Assembly: GCF_000376565.1 (NCBI RefSeq)
Contig: NZ_BARG01000047.1
Span: 186,001-250,000 of the forward strand
DNA length: 64,000 nt
DNA from: Streptomyces hokutonensis
Lineage (GTDB): Bacteria; Actinomycetota; Actinomycetes; Streptomycetales; Streptomycetaceae
Direction: 5' to 3'
A program made the translations under genes and the position numbers. Shown one piece after another: positions 25,012 through 33,262 of the stretch (position 1 is its first letter; the number at the start of each line of letters is the position of its first letter). A model generated the notes under the pieces. The model worked only from the letters and a program-made list of their open reading frames with translations, did no database searches and was not told where the DNA came from.

Positions 25012-26355
25012 TCAGATGTTCCGGAAGCGGTTGATCGCGTCGATGTGCTGGGCGCGCTTCTCCTCGTCGCGCACACCGAGGCCCTCCTCGGGGGCGAGGC
25101 ACAGGACGCCGACCTTGCCCTGGTGGAGGTTGCGGTGGACGTCGTAGGCGGCCTGGCCGGTCTCCTCCAGGGAGTACACCTTGGAGAGCGTCGGGTGGAT
25201 CTTGCCCTTGGCGACCAGCCGGTTGGCCTCCCACGCCTCGCGGTAGTTGGCGAAGTGCGAGCCGATGATCCGCTTCAGGGACATCCACAGGTAGCGGTTG
25301 TCGTACTCGTGGTTGAACCCGGAGGTCGAGGCGCAGGTGACGATCGTGCCGCCCTTGCGGGTGACGTAAACGCTTGCGCCGAAGGTCTCGCGGCCGGGGT
25401 GCTCGAAGACGATGTCCACGTCCTCGCCGCCGGTGAGCTCGCGGATCCGCTTGCCGAACCGCTTCCACTCGCGCGGGTCCTGGTTGTGCTCGTCCTTCCA
25501 GAACCGGTAGTCCTCGGCGTTGCGGTCGATGATCGCCTCGGCGCCCATCGCGCGGCAGATGTCCGCCTTCTGGGGTGAGGAGACGACACAGATGGGGTTG
25601 GCGCCGCCCGCGAGCGCGAACTGCGTGGCGTACGAGCCGAGTCCGCCGCTCGCGCCCCAGATCAGGACGTTGTCGCCCTGCTTCATGCCGGCGCCGTTGC
25701 GGGAGACCAGTTGCCGGTAGGCGGTGGAGTTCACCAGGCCCGGGGCGGCGGCCTCCTCCCACGACAGGTGGTCCGGCTTGGGCATCAGCTGGTTGGACTT
25801 GACGAGCGCGATCTCGGCGAGCCCGCCGAAGTTGGTCTCGAAGCCCCAGATGCGCTGCTCGGGGTCGAGCATCGTGTCGTTGTGGCCGTCGCTCGACTCC
25901 AGCTCGACGGACAGGCAGTGCGCGACGACCTCGTCACCGGGCTTCCAGGCGTTGACGCCGGGGCCGGTGCGCAGGACGACGCCCGCGAGGTCGGAGCCGA
26001 TGATGTGGTACGGCAGGTCGTGCCGCTTGGTCAGCTCGCTGAGCTTGCCGTAGCGCTCGAGGAAGCCGAAGGTCGACAGCGGCTCGAAGATCGAGGTCCA
26101 CACGGAGTTGTAGTTGACGCTGGACGCCATCACGGCCACCAGGGCCTCGCCCGGGCCGAGTTCGGGCACCGGGACGTCGTCCAGGTGGATCGACTTGCGG
26201 GGGTCCTTGTCGCGGGTGCTGAGGCCCGCGAACATGTCCGTCTCGTCCTTGTGCACGGTGATCGCGCGGTACGACTCGGGGAGCGGCAGGGCGGCGAAAT
26301 CGGCCGGAGTCGAGTCCGGCGACTGGATCGCGGCGAGGATGTCCTTCACGGTCAC
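25012..26355 (-). CDS. ccr: Crotonyl-CoA carboxylase/reductase
   Basis: A ~447-residue NADPH-dependent enzyme of the medium-chain dehydrogenase fold that reductively carboxylates crotonyl-CoA to ethylmalonyl-CoA. Signatures: YNSVWTSIFEPLSTF, HIIGSDLAGVVLRTG, VNSTAYRQLVS, WGASGGLGSYATQFALAGG (nucleotide-binding loop), FEHPGRETFGAS and RYLWMSLKRIIGSHFAN. It needs no zinc. GTG 26353-26355 has GGAGG eight bases upstream. It is the first gene of the pathway operon, preceded by ~400 bp of regulatory DNA. In Streptomyces its product also supplies ethylmalonyl-CoA units for polyketide synthesis. Confidence 0.97.
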   Translation of the reverse strand: MTVKDILAAIQSPDSTPADFAALPLPESYRAITVHKDETDMFAGLSTRDKDPRKSIHLDDVPVPELGPGEALVAVMASSVNYNSVWTSIFEPLSTFGFLERYGKLSELTKRHDLPYHIIGSDLAGVVLRTGPGVNAWKPGDEVVAHCLSVELESSDGHNDTMLDPEQRIWGFETNFGGLAEIALVKSNQLMPKPDHLSWEEAAAPGLVNSTAYRQLVSRNGAGMKQGDNVLIWGASGGLGSYATQFALAGGANPICVVSSPQKADICRAMGAEAIIDRNAEDYRFWKDEHNQDPREWKRFGKRIRELTGGEDVDIVFEHPGRETFGASVYVTRKGGTIVTCASTSGFNHEYDNRYLWMSLKRIIGSHFANYREAWEANRLVAKGKIHPTLSKVYSLEETGQAAYDVHRNLHQGKVGVLCLAPEEGLGVRDEEKRAQHIDAINRFRNI

Positions 26356-26594
26356 GGTGTTGCCTCCGGCGAAGTGCGCCCTGAGGGAGGGGCGCCGATG
26401 GTTACGTCGGTGCTGCTGCTGAGGGTGGGTGGAGAGGTGCCGTCGGTTCGGCGGGTGGTGCTTCGGCAGCGCTTTGTGGCGCGGGAGGGTGCCTGTGACG
26501 CAGGCGTCCGGGCGCGCAGCCCAGTGGTGGGTTGCGGGGACAGCCGACGTACGGGAGATCTCTGTACGCCGGCCGCCCGGACACCTTCAACGTA

Positions 26595-26609
26595 TGACAC
26601 TGCGTGTCA
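26595..26609. promoter_or_regulatory. TGACAC-TGC-GTGTCA operator-like palindrome in the ccr promoter region
   Basis: A perfect inverted repeat with 6-bp arms and a 3-bp spacer. It lies between ccr and the TetR gene upstream and has the shape of a TetR-family operator, so I infer binding by that TetR protein. Confidence 0.6.
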
Positions 26610-26728
26610 CCCCGCAAGGCACCGAGTGCCATGAATTGCTCTCAGGTGAAATCTTTACGTAACAAATGAGCGATGATCGATCGAACGGGGTCTGAAAGGT
26701 GCGTGAAAAGGGGCTCTGACATGCCAAA

Positions 26729-26752
26729 ACGGCCACCCCGGAGGGTGGCCGT
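26729..26752 (-). terminator. Intrinsic terminator of TetR gene
   Basis: A perfect 10-bp stem (26729-26738 / 26743-26752) with a 4-nt loop is followed, in the minus direction, by TTTT: a stem plus a short U-run. Confidence 0.85.
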
Positions 26753-26773
26753 CATCACATGGTGCGGAAGGGC

Positions 26774-27583
26774 TCAGCGGTCCCTGAGTGCCTCTTCGAT
26801 GGTCCGCATGACCTCGTCCAGCGGGGCGTCGGTGCGGGCGACCGTCACCAGGACCTCGCCCTGCTGGTGCACCATCGCGGTGGCCGGCTTGGGGGCCGTG
26901 GTGCGGCCGGCGCCGATACCGCTGCCGAAGGTCTTCCGTACGATCCCGAAGGCGTGGTCGAGCTGCGCCTCGACGTCGCCCTGACCGCCGGCCCGCAGCC
27001 AGCGCCGCAGCACGTGGTTGTGGGCGGTGACCACCGCCGAGGCGGCGACCTCGGCGAGCAGCGGGTCGTCGTTGGCGTCGTCGTCGTGCGCGTGCTCGTC
27101 GAAGTGACCCAGCAGATAGCGCGTGAACAGCCGCTCGTAGCGGGCCACCGACGCGATCTCCGCCTCGCGCAGGGTGGGCACCTCGCGCGTCAGCTTGTAG
27201 CGGGCGACCGAGATCTCCGGCTGCGCCGCGTACATCCGCATGACTTCCTTGATGCCCCGGCACACCGTGTCGAGCGGGTGCTCGTGCGCGGGGGCGGCAT
27301 TGAGGACCGCCTCGGCCCGGATCAACGTGTCGTCGTGGTCCGGGAAGATCGCCTCTTCCTTGGAGCGGAAGTGGCGGAAGAACGTCCGGCGCGCGACCCC
27401 GGCCGCGGCGGCGATCTCGTCGACGGTGGTCGCCTCGTACCCCTTCGTCGCGAACAGCTCCATCGCCGCCGCCGCCAGTTCGCGCCGCATCTTGAGGCGC
27501 TGGGCGGCGGCGCGACTCCCGGCCGCACTCTCCGGTGCGTCGGGCGCGGCTGCGGTACGTGAGGGCTTGGCGGGCTGGGGCAT
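26774..27583 (-). CDS. TetR-family regulator upstream of ccr operon
   Basis: A ~269-residue TetR protein, longer than usual. An Ala/Pro-rich leader is followed by the HTH region MELFATKGYEATTVDEIAAAAGVARRTFFRHFRSKEEAI (about 40-80). The C-terminal half contains an acidic loop (HDDDANDD) and ends with a conserved tail (LDEVMRTIEEALRDR). ATG 27581-27583 is chosen over the longer frame, whose extra residues are low-complexity. Because it lies directly upstream of the ethylmalonyl-CoA operon on the same strand, with a palindrome in between, I infer control of ccr. It could instead control the hydroxyacyl-CoA dehydrogenase behind it. Confidence 0.88.
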   Translation of the reverse strand: MPQPAKPSRTAAAPDAPESAAGSRAAAQRLKMRRELAAAAMELFATKGYEATTVDEIAAAAGVARRTFFRHFRSKEEAIFPDHDDTLIRAEAVLNAAPAHEHPLDTVCRGIKEVMRMYAAQPEISVARYKLTREVPTLREAEIASVARYERLFTRYLLGHFDEHAHDDDANDDPLLAEVAASAVVTAHNHVLRRWLRAGGQGDVEAQLDHAFGIVRKTFGSGIGAGRTTAPKPATAMVHQQGEVLVTVARTDAPLDEVMRTIEEALRDR

Positions 27584-27624
27584 GACCCGAACGTACTGCA
27601 TGTGCGCAGCTTGCCGCGCACGTC

Positions 27625-27655
27625 GGGGGTTTCCCCCGCCCGCAGTGGGCGGGGG
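27625..27655 (-). terminator. Terminator of 3-hydroxyacyl-CoA dehydrogenase gene, with an alternative hairpin
   Basis: CCCCCGCCC-GCAGT-GGGCGGGGG (27633-27655) forms a perfect 9-bp stem. GGGGG-TTT-CCCCC (27625-27637) shares the C-run, so the two hairpins exclude each other. Confidence 0.75.
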
Positions 27656-27719
27656 TCCTCCGGTGGGGTCGAGCAGCCCGCCCCACTCTCCTTCGGCCGC
27701 GGACCGGTCGCCGTAGCGC

Positions 27720-29525
27720 TCAGCGGCGGGCATATTCGCGGAAGCCGCGGCCCGTCTTGCGGCCGAGGCAGCCCGCGGCCACCAGGTGCTCCAGGAGCGG
27801 CGCGGGAGCGAGGCCCGGGTCGCGGAACTCGCGGTGCAGGACCTTCTCGATGGCCAGGGAGACGTCGAGCCCGACGACGTCCAGCAGCTCGAAGGGGCCC
27901 ATCGGGTAGCCGCCGCCCAGCTTCATCGCGGCGTCAATGTCGTCAAGAGATGCATAGTGCTCCTGCACCATCTTGATCGCGTTGTTGAGGTACGGGAAAA
28001 GCAGTGCATTGACGATGAATCCAGCCCTGTCGCCACAGTCGACTGCATGCTTCTTGATCTTGACGCAGACCTCGTGGACTGTTGAGTGGACGTCACCATC
28101 CGTCAACACTGTACGGACGACCTCGACCAGCTTCATCGCGGGCGCCGGGTTGAAGAAGTGCATGCCGATCACGTCCTGCGGACGCGAGGTGGCGCGGGCG
28201 CACGCGACGACCGGCAGCGACGAGGTCGTGGTGGCCAGCACCGCGCCCGGCTTGCAGACCTTGTCCAGCGTCGCGAACAGCTGCTGCTTGATCTCCAGGT
28301 CCTCGGCGACCGCCTCGACGGCCAGGTCCACGTCCGCGAAGGAGTCGTAGGAGCCTGCCGCGGTGATCCGGTCCAGGGTCTCGGCGGCGGCCTCCGCGGT
28401 CATCCGCCCCCGGTCGACGGAGCGCGAGAGCGACTTGCCGATACGGGACTTGGCGAACTGCGCCTTCTCCTCGCTGCGGGCGGCGAGGACCACGTCGTAC
28501 CCGGCCTTGGCGAAGACCTCGGCGATACCGGACGCCATGGTCCCGGAACCGGCGACCCCGACCGAGCGGACCGTACGGCCCGGGGTGAGCTGCGCGCCCT
28601 CCGGCGGGGTGAGTGCGTCCCGCACCACGGTCGCGCTGCCGGGAGCCTCGTAGGAGTAGAAGCCGCGGCCCGTCTTGCGGCCGGTCAGGCCCGCCTCGCT
28701 GAGCTGCTTGAGGATCGGCGCGGGGGCGTGCAGGCGGTCGTGGGACTCGGCGTACATGGCCTCCAGGACCGTGCGCGCGGTGTCGACGCCGATCAGGTCG
28801 AGCAGGGCGAGCGGGCCCATGGGGAGTCCGCAGCCGAGCCGCATCGCCGCGTCGATGTCCTCGCGGGAGGCGTACTTCGCCTCGTACATGGCGGCGGCCT
28901 GGTTGAGATAGCCGAACAGCAGCCCGTCCGCGACGAACCCGGGCCGGTCGCCGACCGCGACGGGCTCCTTGCCCAGCTCGATCGCCAGCTCGGTGACGGC
29001 GGTGACCGCGGTGGGCGCGGTCAGCACCGAGGAGACCACCTCGACCAGCTTCATCGCGGGCGCAGGGTTGAAGAAGTGCAGCCCGAGCACCCGCTCCGGC
29101 CGCGCCGAGTCGGCGGCGAGCCGGGTGACGGACAGGGCGTTCGTGCCGGTCGCGAGAATCGTCTCGGGGCGCACGATCCCGTCCAGCTCACGGAAGATCT
29201 GGTGCTTGATCTCGTACGACTCGGGGGCCACCTCGATGACCAGGTCGGCGTCGGCCGCCGCGCCCAGGTCGGTGGAGGTGCGGACCCGGGCCAGGGCGTC
29301 GGTGCGCTCCTGCTCGGTCAGCCGGCCGCGCCGCACGGCGTGGGCGGTCGCGGTCTCCAGGGCGGCGAAGGCGTGCGCGGTCGCGGCCTCGCTGACGTCG
29401 ATGCCGACGACCTCGCGGCCGGCCCGGGCGAGGACCTCGGTGATACCGGTGCCCATCGTGCCGAGACCGACGACGGCAATGGTCTTGAACGGGGACAGGG
29501 GAGTGTCGGACAGGGGAGCTGCCAT
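27720..29525 (-). CDS. 3-hydroxyacyl-CoA dehydrogenase, tandem-duplicated fusion
   Basis: A ~601-residue protein made of two complete, homologous NAD-dependent 3-hydroxybutyryl/3-hydroxyacyl-CoA dehydrogenase units. The first has IAVVGLGTMGTGIT, LHFFNPAPAMKLVEVV and GRKTGRGFYSYE. The second repeats them as VGVAGSGTMASGIA, MHFFNPAPAMKLVEVV and GRKTGRGFREYA. Each has the catalytic His region and a C-terminal domain, so a single chain resembles the dimer of ordinary enzymes. ATG 29523-29525 has AGGAG eight bases upstream. Next to the ethylmalonyl-CoA operon it probably makes or uses 3-hydroxybutyryl-CoA on the way to crotonyl-CoA. Confidence 0.94.
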   Translation of the reverse strand: MAAPLSDTPLSPFKTIAVVGLGTMGTGITEVLARAGREVVGIDVSEAATAHAFAALETATAHAVRRGRLTEQERTDALARVRTSTDLGAAADADLVIEVAPESYEIKHQIFRELDGIVRPETILATGTNALSVTRLAADSARPERVLGLHFFNPAPAMKLVEVVSSVLTAPTAVTAVTELAIELGKEPVAVGDRPGFVADGLLFGYLNQAAAMYEAKYASREDIDAAMRLGCGLPMGPLALLDLIGVDTARTVLEAMYAESHDRLHAPAPILKQLSEAGLTGRKTGRGFYSYEAPGSATVVRDALTPPEGAQLTPGRTVRSVGVAGSGTMASGIAEVFAKAGYDVVLAARSEEKAQFAKSRIGKSLSRSVDRGRMTAEAAAETLDRITAAGSYDSFADVDLAVEAVAEDLEIKQQLFATLDKVCKPGAVLATTTSSLPVVACARATSRPQDVIGMHFFNPAPAMKLVEVVRTVLTDGDVHSTVHEVCVKIKKHAVDCGDRAGFIVNALLFPYLNNAIKMVQEHYASLDDIDAAMKLGGGYPMGPFELLDVVGLDVSLAIEKVLHREFRDPGLAPAPLLEHLVAAGCLGRKTGRGFREYARR

Positions 29526-29864
29526 CGCGGGACTCCTGGAATGAGGGTGACGACTGGGAGCGCGCGCCGTACGCCGAGGGGCGCACGGGGTGCGAGAAGG
29601 AGTGCGGGTGGTGCCGGGCAACGAGCGCACACGCCCGGCGGGTTGAGAGTTCCGACCGGCCCTGTCCCAAGCCGTGTCGTACTGCGGCACACGAGGTGCC
29701 GAACCGACTGCACTCACGGCGGCTGCGTCACCAGGCCACCGTAAGGAGATACGCGAGTGGGTAACTCGCTCGTCTGAGCTTAACCGGTGGGTAACGAGCG
29801 CGCCAGCCCCCGGAGTTTGTGATGTAGGTCCCGTCTGTCCCGTGCCCCCCATAGGCTCGGTTTC
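29526..29864. other. Divergent promoter region, dehydrogenase/HEAT protein
   Basis: About 340 bp with no gene I can support. It contains the GTGGGTAAC repeats noted separately and, next to the HEAT-protein gene, TAGGCT at 29852-29857, seven bases before the ATG, a spacing that suggests a leaderless transcript. Confidence 0.55.
29753..29795. promoter_or_regulatory. Two GTGGGTAAC operator-like repeats
   Basis: GTGGGTAAC occurs at 29757-29765 and 29787-29795, 30 bp apart. The first is the centre of the palindrome GCGAGT-GGGTA-ACTCGC (29753-29769). They lie upstream of the hydroxyacyl-CoA dehydrogenase and could bind a TetR or FadR-like regulator. Confidence 0.5.
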
Positions 29865-30440
29865 ATGGACGAAGAGTTGCGATCACTCACGGAGCGCTTA
29901 CGGCAGGAGTCGGGAGGAGCGGCGCCGTACGAGCGACTTGTGTCGACCGACGACCTCGACGAACTGGCGGAGGTGCTCACGGCCGTCGGACAACCGCTCT
30001 GGGCCCGGGAGTTGGCCGCGTTCCGGCTCGGCCTCGCGGGTGACCGGCGGGCCTTCGAGTCCCTCGTCCTGTTCCTCAACCACCGCGATCCACCGCGCTG
30101 CGCCTCCGCCGCGTACGCCCTGGCCCGCCTCGACGACCCCCGCACCGCCCGCGCGGCGGCCGCCCTCGCCACCAACGAACTGCGCGTCGCCTACGCCCTG
30201 CACCCCGTCCGGCTCCTGGCCGACCTGCACGCCCCCGAGTCCGTCCCCGCCCTCATCACCACCCTGGAGCGCCGCCTGCGCCCCCACGACCCGTACCGCC
30301 GCGTGGCCCTCGCCTGCGTACAGGGCCTCGGCGAACTGGGCGACCCCCGCGCCAGACCGGTCCTGAACGAGGCCCTCGCCCACCCGGCACTGGCGGAGGC
30401 GGCGGTGCACGCGCTGGGGCGGATCCCACGGCAGCGCTGA
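29865..30440 (+). CDS. HEAT-repeat protein
   Basis: A 191-residue all-helical protein with several HEAT-like repeats: WARELAAFRLGLAGDRRAFESL, CASAAYALARLDDPRTARAAA, PVRLLADLHAPESVPALITTL, RRVALACVQGLGELGDPRARPVL. Such proteins act as scaffolds or in phycobilin-lyase-like and regulatory roles; no catalytic motif is visible. Homologues are sometimes labelled adenylosuccinate lyase, which the sequence does not support. There is no good ribosome site, and a -10-like TAGGCT close to the ATG suggests leaderless translation. Confidence 0.8.
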   Translation: MDEELRSLTERLRQESGGAAPYERLVSTDDLDELAEVLTAVGQPLWARELAAFRLGLAGDRRAFESLVLFLNHRDPPRCASAAYALARLDDPRTARAAAALATNELRVAYALHPVRLLADLHAPESVPALITTLERRLRPHDPYRRVALACVQGLGELGDPRARPVLNEALAHPALAEAAVHALGRIPRQR

Positions 30441-30457
30441 GCCCGCCCACCGCCCCC

Positions 30458-30991
30458 TCAACGCGTCAGCTCCCTGACGTACCGGAGCTCCGGCACCAGC
30501 ACCCCGTCCACCTCGTACGGCTCCTCCGCCCCGTCGGCCCGGAAGCCCGCCCGCTGGTAGAAGCGGCGGGCGCGGGCGTTGCCCCGGACCACCCAGAGGT
30601 ACAGGCGGTCGTGACCGAGGGCCGCGCACCGCCGTAGCGCCTCCTGCATCAGGGCCCGGCCGGCGCCGGTGTTCAGATGTCGCGGGTCGAGGTAGATCGC
30701 GTACAACTCGGCTTCCCCGGTGCGGATTTCACCGTCCCGGTAGGGACCGAACGCGGCCCAGCCGATGATCTCCTCGCCCCGCGACGCGACGAGGCTCACC
30801 ACGCTGCCGTCGTCCTGCGCGAAGCGCGCCCGGCGGCGCTCGGCGTCGTCCTTCGCGCTGAGGGCGTCGAGGTAGGGCTGCGGCATGAGGCCCCGGTACG
30901 CGAACTGCCAGCCGAGGACGCGGATTTCGGAGACGCGGTCGCAGTCGGCGAGGACCATGGGGCGGATCTGGAGGGGCTCGGCATCGTCCAT
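30458..30991 (-). CDS. GNAT-family N-acetyltransferase
   Basis: A ~177-residue acetyl-CoA-dependent acetyltransferase. The core is IRPMVLADCDRVSEIRV, then ELYAIYLDPRHLNTGAGRALMQEALRRC with the Q/RxxGxG/A CoA-binding motif as NTGAGR, and LWVVRGNARARRFYQRAGF. ATG 30989-30991 has AGGGTG at good distance; GTG 31000 would add three residues. Substrate unknown. Confidence 0.9.
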   Translation of the reverse strand: MDDAEPLQIRPMVLADCDRVSEIRVLGWQFAYRGLMPQPYLDALSAKDDAERRRARFAQDDGSVVSLVASRGEEIIGWAAFGPYRDGEIRTGEAELYAIYLDPRHLNTGAGRALMQEALRRCAALGHDRLYLWVVRGNARARRFYQRAGFRADGAEEPYEVDGVLVPELRYVRELTR

Positions 30992-31031
30992 GGCGGGCAC
31001 CCTAGGGACTGGGCTGCCGGGCCGCCCCCGA

Positions 31032-31430
31032 TTATTCGCCGATCACCGCGAACGCCTCGATCTCCATCAGGAACTCCGGTCGTACCAGCGCGGCGACCTG
31101 TACGGCCGACGCGGCGGGGAGCCGGTCGTCGGGTATGTGGGCGGCGCGGGCCGTGCGGATGGCCGGCAGGTGGGCCATGTCCGTGACGAAGAAGGTCAGT
31201 TTGACCACGTCGTCGAAGCCGGCGCCCGCTGCGGCGAGACAGCGGCGGAGGTTCTCGAAGACCTGGCGGGCCTGGGCCGCCGCGTCGCCCTCGCCGACGA
31301 GCTTGCCGTCCTCGTCCAGGGCGAGCTGGCCGGAGATCGCGACGAAGCGGCCGGTGCCCATGACGACGTGCGTGTAGGCCGTCGCGGGGGCGACGCCGTC
31401 GGGGGCGGGAATCCTCGTCAGATCACTCAT
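31032..31430 (-). CDS. RidA/YjgF-family enamine/imine deaminase-like protein
   Basis: A ~132-residue member of the RidA superfamily. It has FVAISGQLALDEDGKLVG, QARQVFENLRRCLAAAG and LTFFVTDMAHLPAIRTA. RidA proteins hydrolyse reactive enamines/imines left by PLP enzymes. The arginine that defines true RidA activity (near the C-terminus) is not clearly present in this one (ASAVQVAALVRPEFLMEIEAFA has an Arg in a comparable place), so it may belong to an Rid2-7 subgroup. ATG 31428-31430 is the start. Confidence 0.85.
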   Translation of the reverse strand: MSDLTRIPAPDGVAPATAYTHVVMGTGRFVAISGQLALDEDGKLVGEGDAAAQARQVFENLRRCLAAAGAGFDDVVKLTFFVTDMAHLPAIRTARAAHIPDDRLPAASAVQVAALVRPEFLMEIEAFAVIGE

Positions 31431-31504
31431 GCGTCCATGGTGGACCATGGGTCTGACAACGGGGATTCCCACCCCCGAGGGACCGATCGACCCTCAGGCC
31501 GGGC

Positions 31505-33085
31505 TCAGCCGCGGAAGCCCAGCAACCCGTGCAGTGTCGAACCGTGTGCCGTGCTCGTCGCCGACTTCGCCGTGGTCAGCGGTTTCGGGTCGGGCGTCTT
31601 CTGGCACACCGCGTCGACCTCGCCGCCGCTGCGCGGCACCTTGCCGTTGCTCAGATACGTAGCCAGGTACTTGTCCAGGCAGGCGTTCCCGCTGAGCGTG
31701 ATGCCGTGGTTCCCGCCGCCCTGCTCGACCACGAAGCTGGAGTCGGCCAGCAGCTGGTGGACCGTCGCGCCGCCCTCGTACGGGGTCGCCGCGTCGTTCG
31801 TCGCCTGGAAGAGCAGCACCGGCGGCAGCTTGCCGTTGGCGATGTTGACCGGCTGCTCGGACTTCGTCGGCCAGAACGCGCACGGCGCGTTGTACCAGGC
31901 GTTGTTCCAGGCCATCAAGGGCGCCTTCTCGTAGACCGCCCAGTTGTCCTTGCGCCACTGGTTCCAGTCGCGCGGCCAGGACGCGTCACGGCACTGCACC
32001 GAGGTGTAGACGCTGTACCCGTTGTCCCCGGAGGCGTCGATCGCGGCGAAGTTGTCGTACGCCTCGACCAGCGGATCGGCGTTCTTGTCGTTCACGTACG
32101 CCGCGAACGCCTCGGCGAGATAGGGCCAGTAGCCGTTGTAGTACCCGCCGGGGATGAAGGTGTCCTCCAGCTCGGAGGCGCCCACCTTCCCGCCGGCCGG
32201 CTTCTTGGCCAGCGCCTTCCGCATCGCGTACCACTTGGCCTCGATCCTGGCCGGGTCGGTGCCGAGCTTGTACGTCGAGTCGTACTTCGCGATCCATGCC
32301 ATCAGCGCCTGCTGGCGGTCGTTGAAGGCGTAGTCCTGCCCGAGGTTGTCGTCGTACCAGACCCCGGTGGGGTCGACGATGGAGTCCAGGACCAGGCGGC
32401 GCACGCGCTCCGGGTAGAGCTTGGCGTACACGGCGCCCAGGTAGGTGCCGTACGAGTAACCGAAGTAGTTGATCTTCTTCGCGCCGAGCGCGGCCCGGAT
32501 CGAGTCCATGTCCTGCACGGCGCTGATGGTGTTGATGTACGGCAGCACGCTCGCGTACTTCTTGCCGCAGGCGGCGGCGAAGGACTTCACGCGCGTGAGG
32601 TTGGCCTTCTCCAGCGCCGGGGTGCTCGGCACGGAGTCGGGCCGCACCGGGTTGAAGTAACCGGGCTTGCAGTCGAGGGCGGGGGTGCTCTTGCCGACGC
32701 CGCGCGGGTCGAAGCCGATGACGTCGTACTGGGACGCCACCGCCTTGGGCAGCGAGGAGGCCACGAAGCCCGCGAGGGTCAGTCCGCTGCCGCCGGGGCC
32801 GCCGGGGTTGACCAACAGGGGCCCCTGGTACGTCTTCGCGGTGTGCGGGACCCGGGACAGGGCGAGCGTGATCCGCGTGCCGTGCGGGTTCGCGTGGTCG
32901 AGCGGCACCTTGACGCTCGCGCACTGGAGCGTCGGGTAGTTGGTGGTGGCGCAGCTCTTCCAGGTGAGCTTCGCCGCCTGGACGGTGGTCGCGGAATGTG
33001 TGGTGCTCGCGGCGGCGGGGAGAGCGGTGACCGTCCCGGCCACGACGACGGCGGCACCGCACAGTACGGCTGCGCGTTTTCTCAT
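31505..33085 (-). CDS. Secreted alpha/beta hydrolase, tripeptidyl-aminopeptidase (Tap/Slp) family
   Basis: A ~526-residue exported serine peptidase of family S33. The signal peptide is MRKRAAVLCGAAVVVAGT followed by an Ala-rich cleavage region. The hydrolase fold has PLLVNPGGPGGSG (oxyanion loop), IGFDPRGVGKS, the nucleophile elbow GYSYGTYLG, and a C-terminal TAP-like part with LFQATNDAATPY (Asp) and GGGNHGITL (His). Conserved cysteines may form disulphides outside the cell. GGGAGG lies five bases before ATG 33083-33085. It likely trims N-terminal tripeptides from extracellular proteins, as Streptomyces Tap does. Confidence 0.93.
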   Translation of the reverse strand: MRKRAAVLCGAAVVVAGTVTALPAAASTTHSATTVQAAKLTWKSCATTNYPTLQCASVKVPLDHANPHGTRITLALSRVPHTAKTYQGPLLVNPGGPGGSGLTLAGFVASSLPKAVASQYDVIGFDPRGVGKSTPALDCKPGYFNPVRPDSVPSTPALEKANLTRVKSFAAACGKKYASVLPYINTISAVQDMDSIRAALGAKKINYFGYSYGTYLGAVYAKLYPERVRRLVLDSIVDPTGVWYDDNLGQDYAFNDRQQALMAWIAKYDSTYKLGTDPARIEAKWYAMRKALAKKPAGGKVGASELEDTFIPGGYYNGYWPYLAEAFAAYVNDKNADPLVEAYDNFAAIDASGDNGYSVYTSVQCRDASWPRDWNQWRKDNWAVYEKAPLMAWNNAWYNAPCAFWPTKSEQPVNIANGKLPPVLLFQATNDAATPYEGGATVHQLLADSSFVVEQGGGNHGITLSGNACLDKYLATYLSNGKVPRSGGEVDAVCQKTPDPKPLTTAKSATSTAHGSTLHGLLGFRG

Positions 33086-33262
33086 GAGTCCTCCCAGGAC
33101 GGAGAGGCGGCCGACCGCGGTTCTCGCGGCCGGTCCTCGCCGCATAGTCCCGAAAAGCCGGGGCGGAAGAACCTGTTCAGCCGATACTTGACCCAATTGG
33201 GCCGCCGGATGCGCTCGAACGCCCTCGGATCAGCTCGTGGGGAAGCGCGTTCAGATCAGCCT

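Larger units (their letters stand above)
26356..26773. other. Regulatory stretch upstream of ccr
   Basis: About 420 bp without a convincing gene. Short frames here lack ribosome sites and family similarity. It holds an inverted repeat at 26595-26609, an 8-bp palindrome TTACGTAA at 26655-26662 and the terminator of the TetR gene. The AT-rich part 26630-26690 is the likely ccr core promoter region. Confidence 0.6.

Noticed and set aside
26429..26662. A 77-codon frame in the ccr upstream region
   Set aside because: It has no ribosome site, no family similarity, and overlaps the likely promoter and operator.
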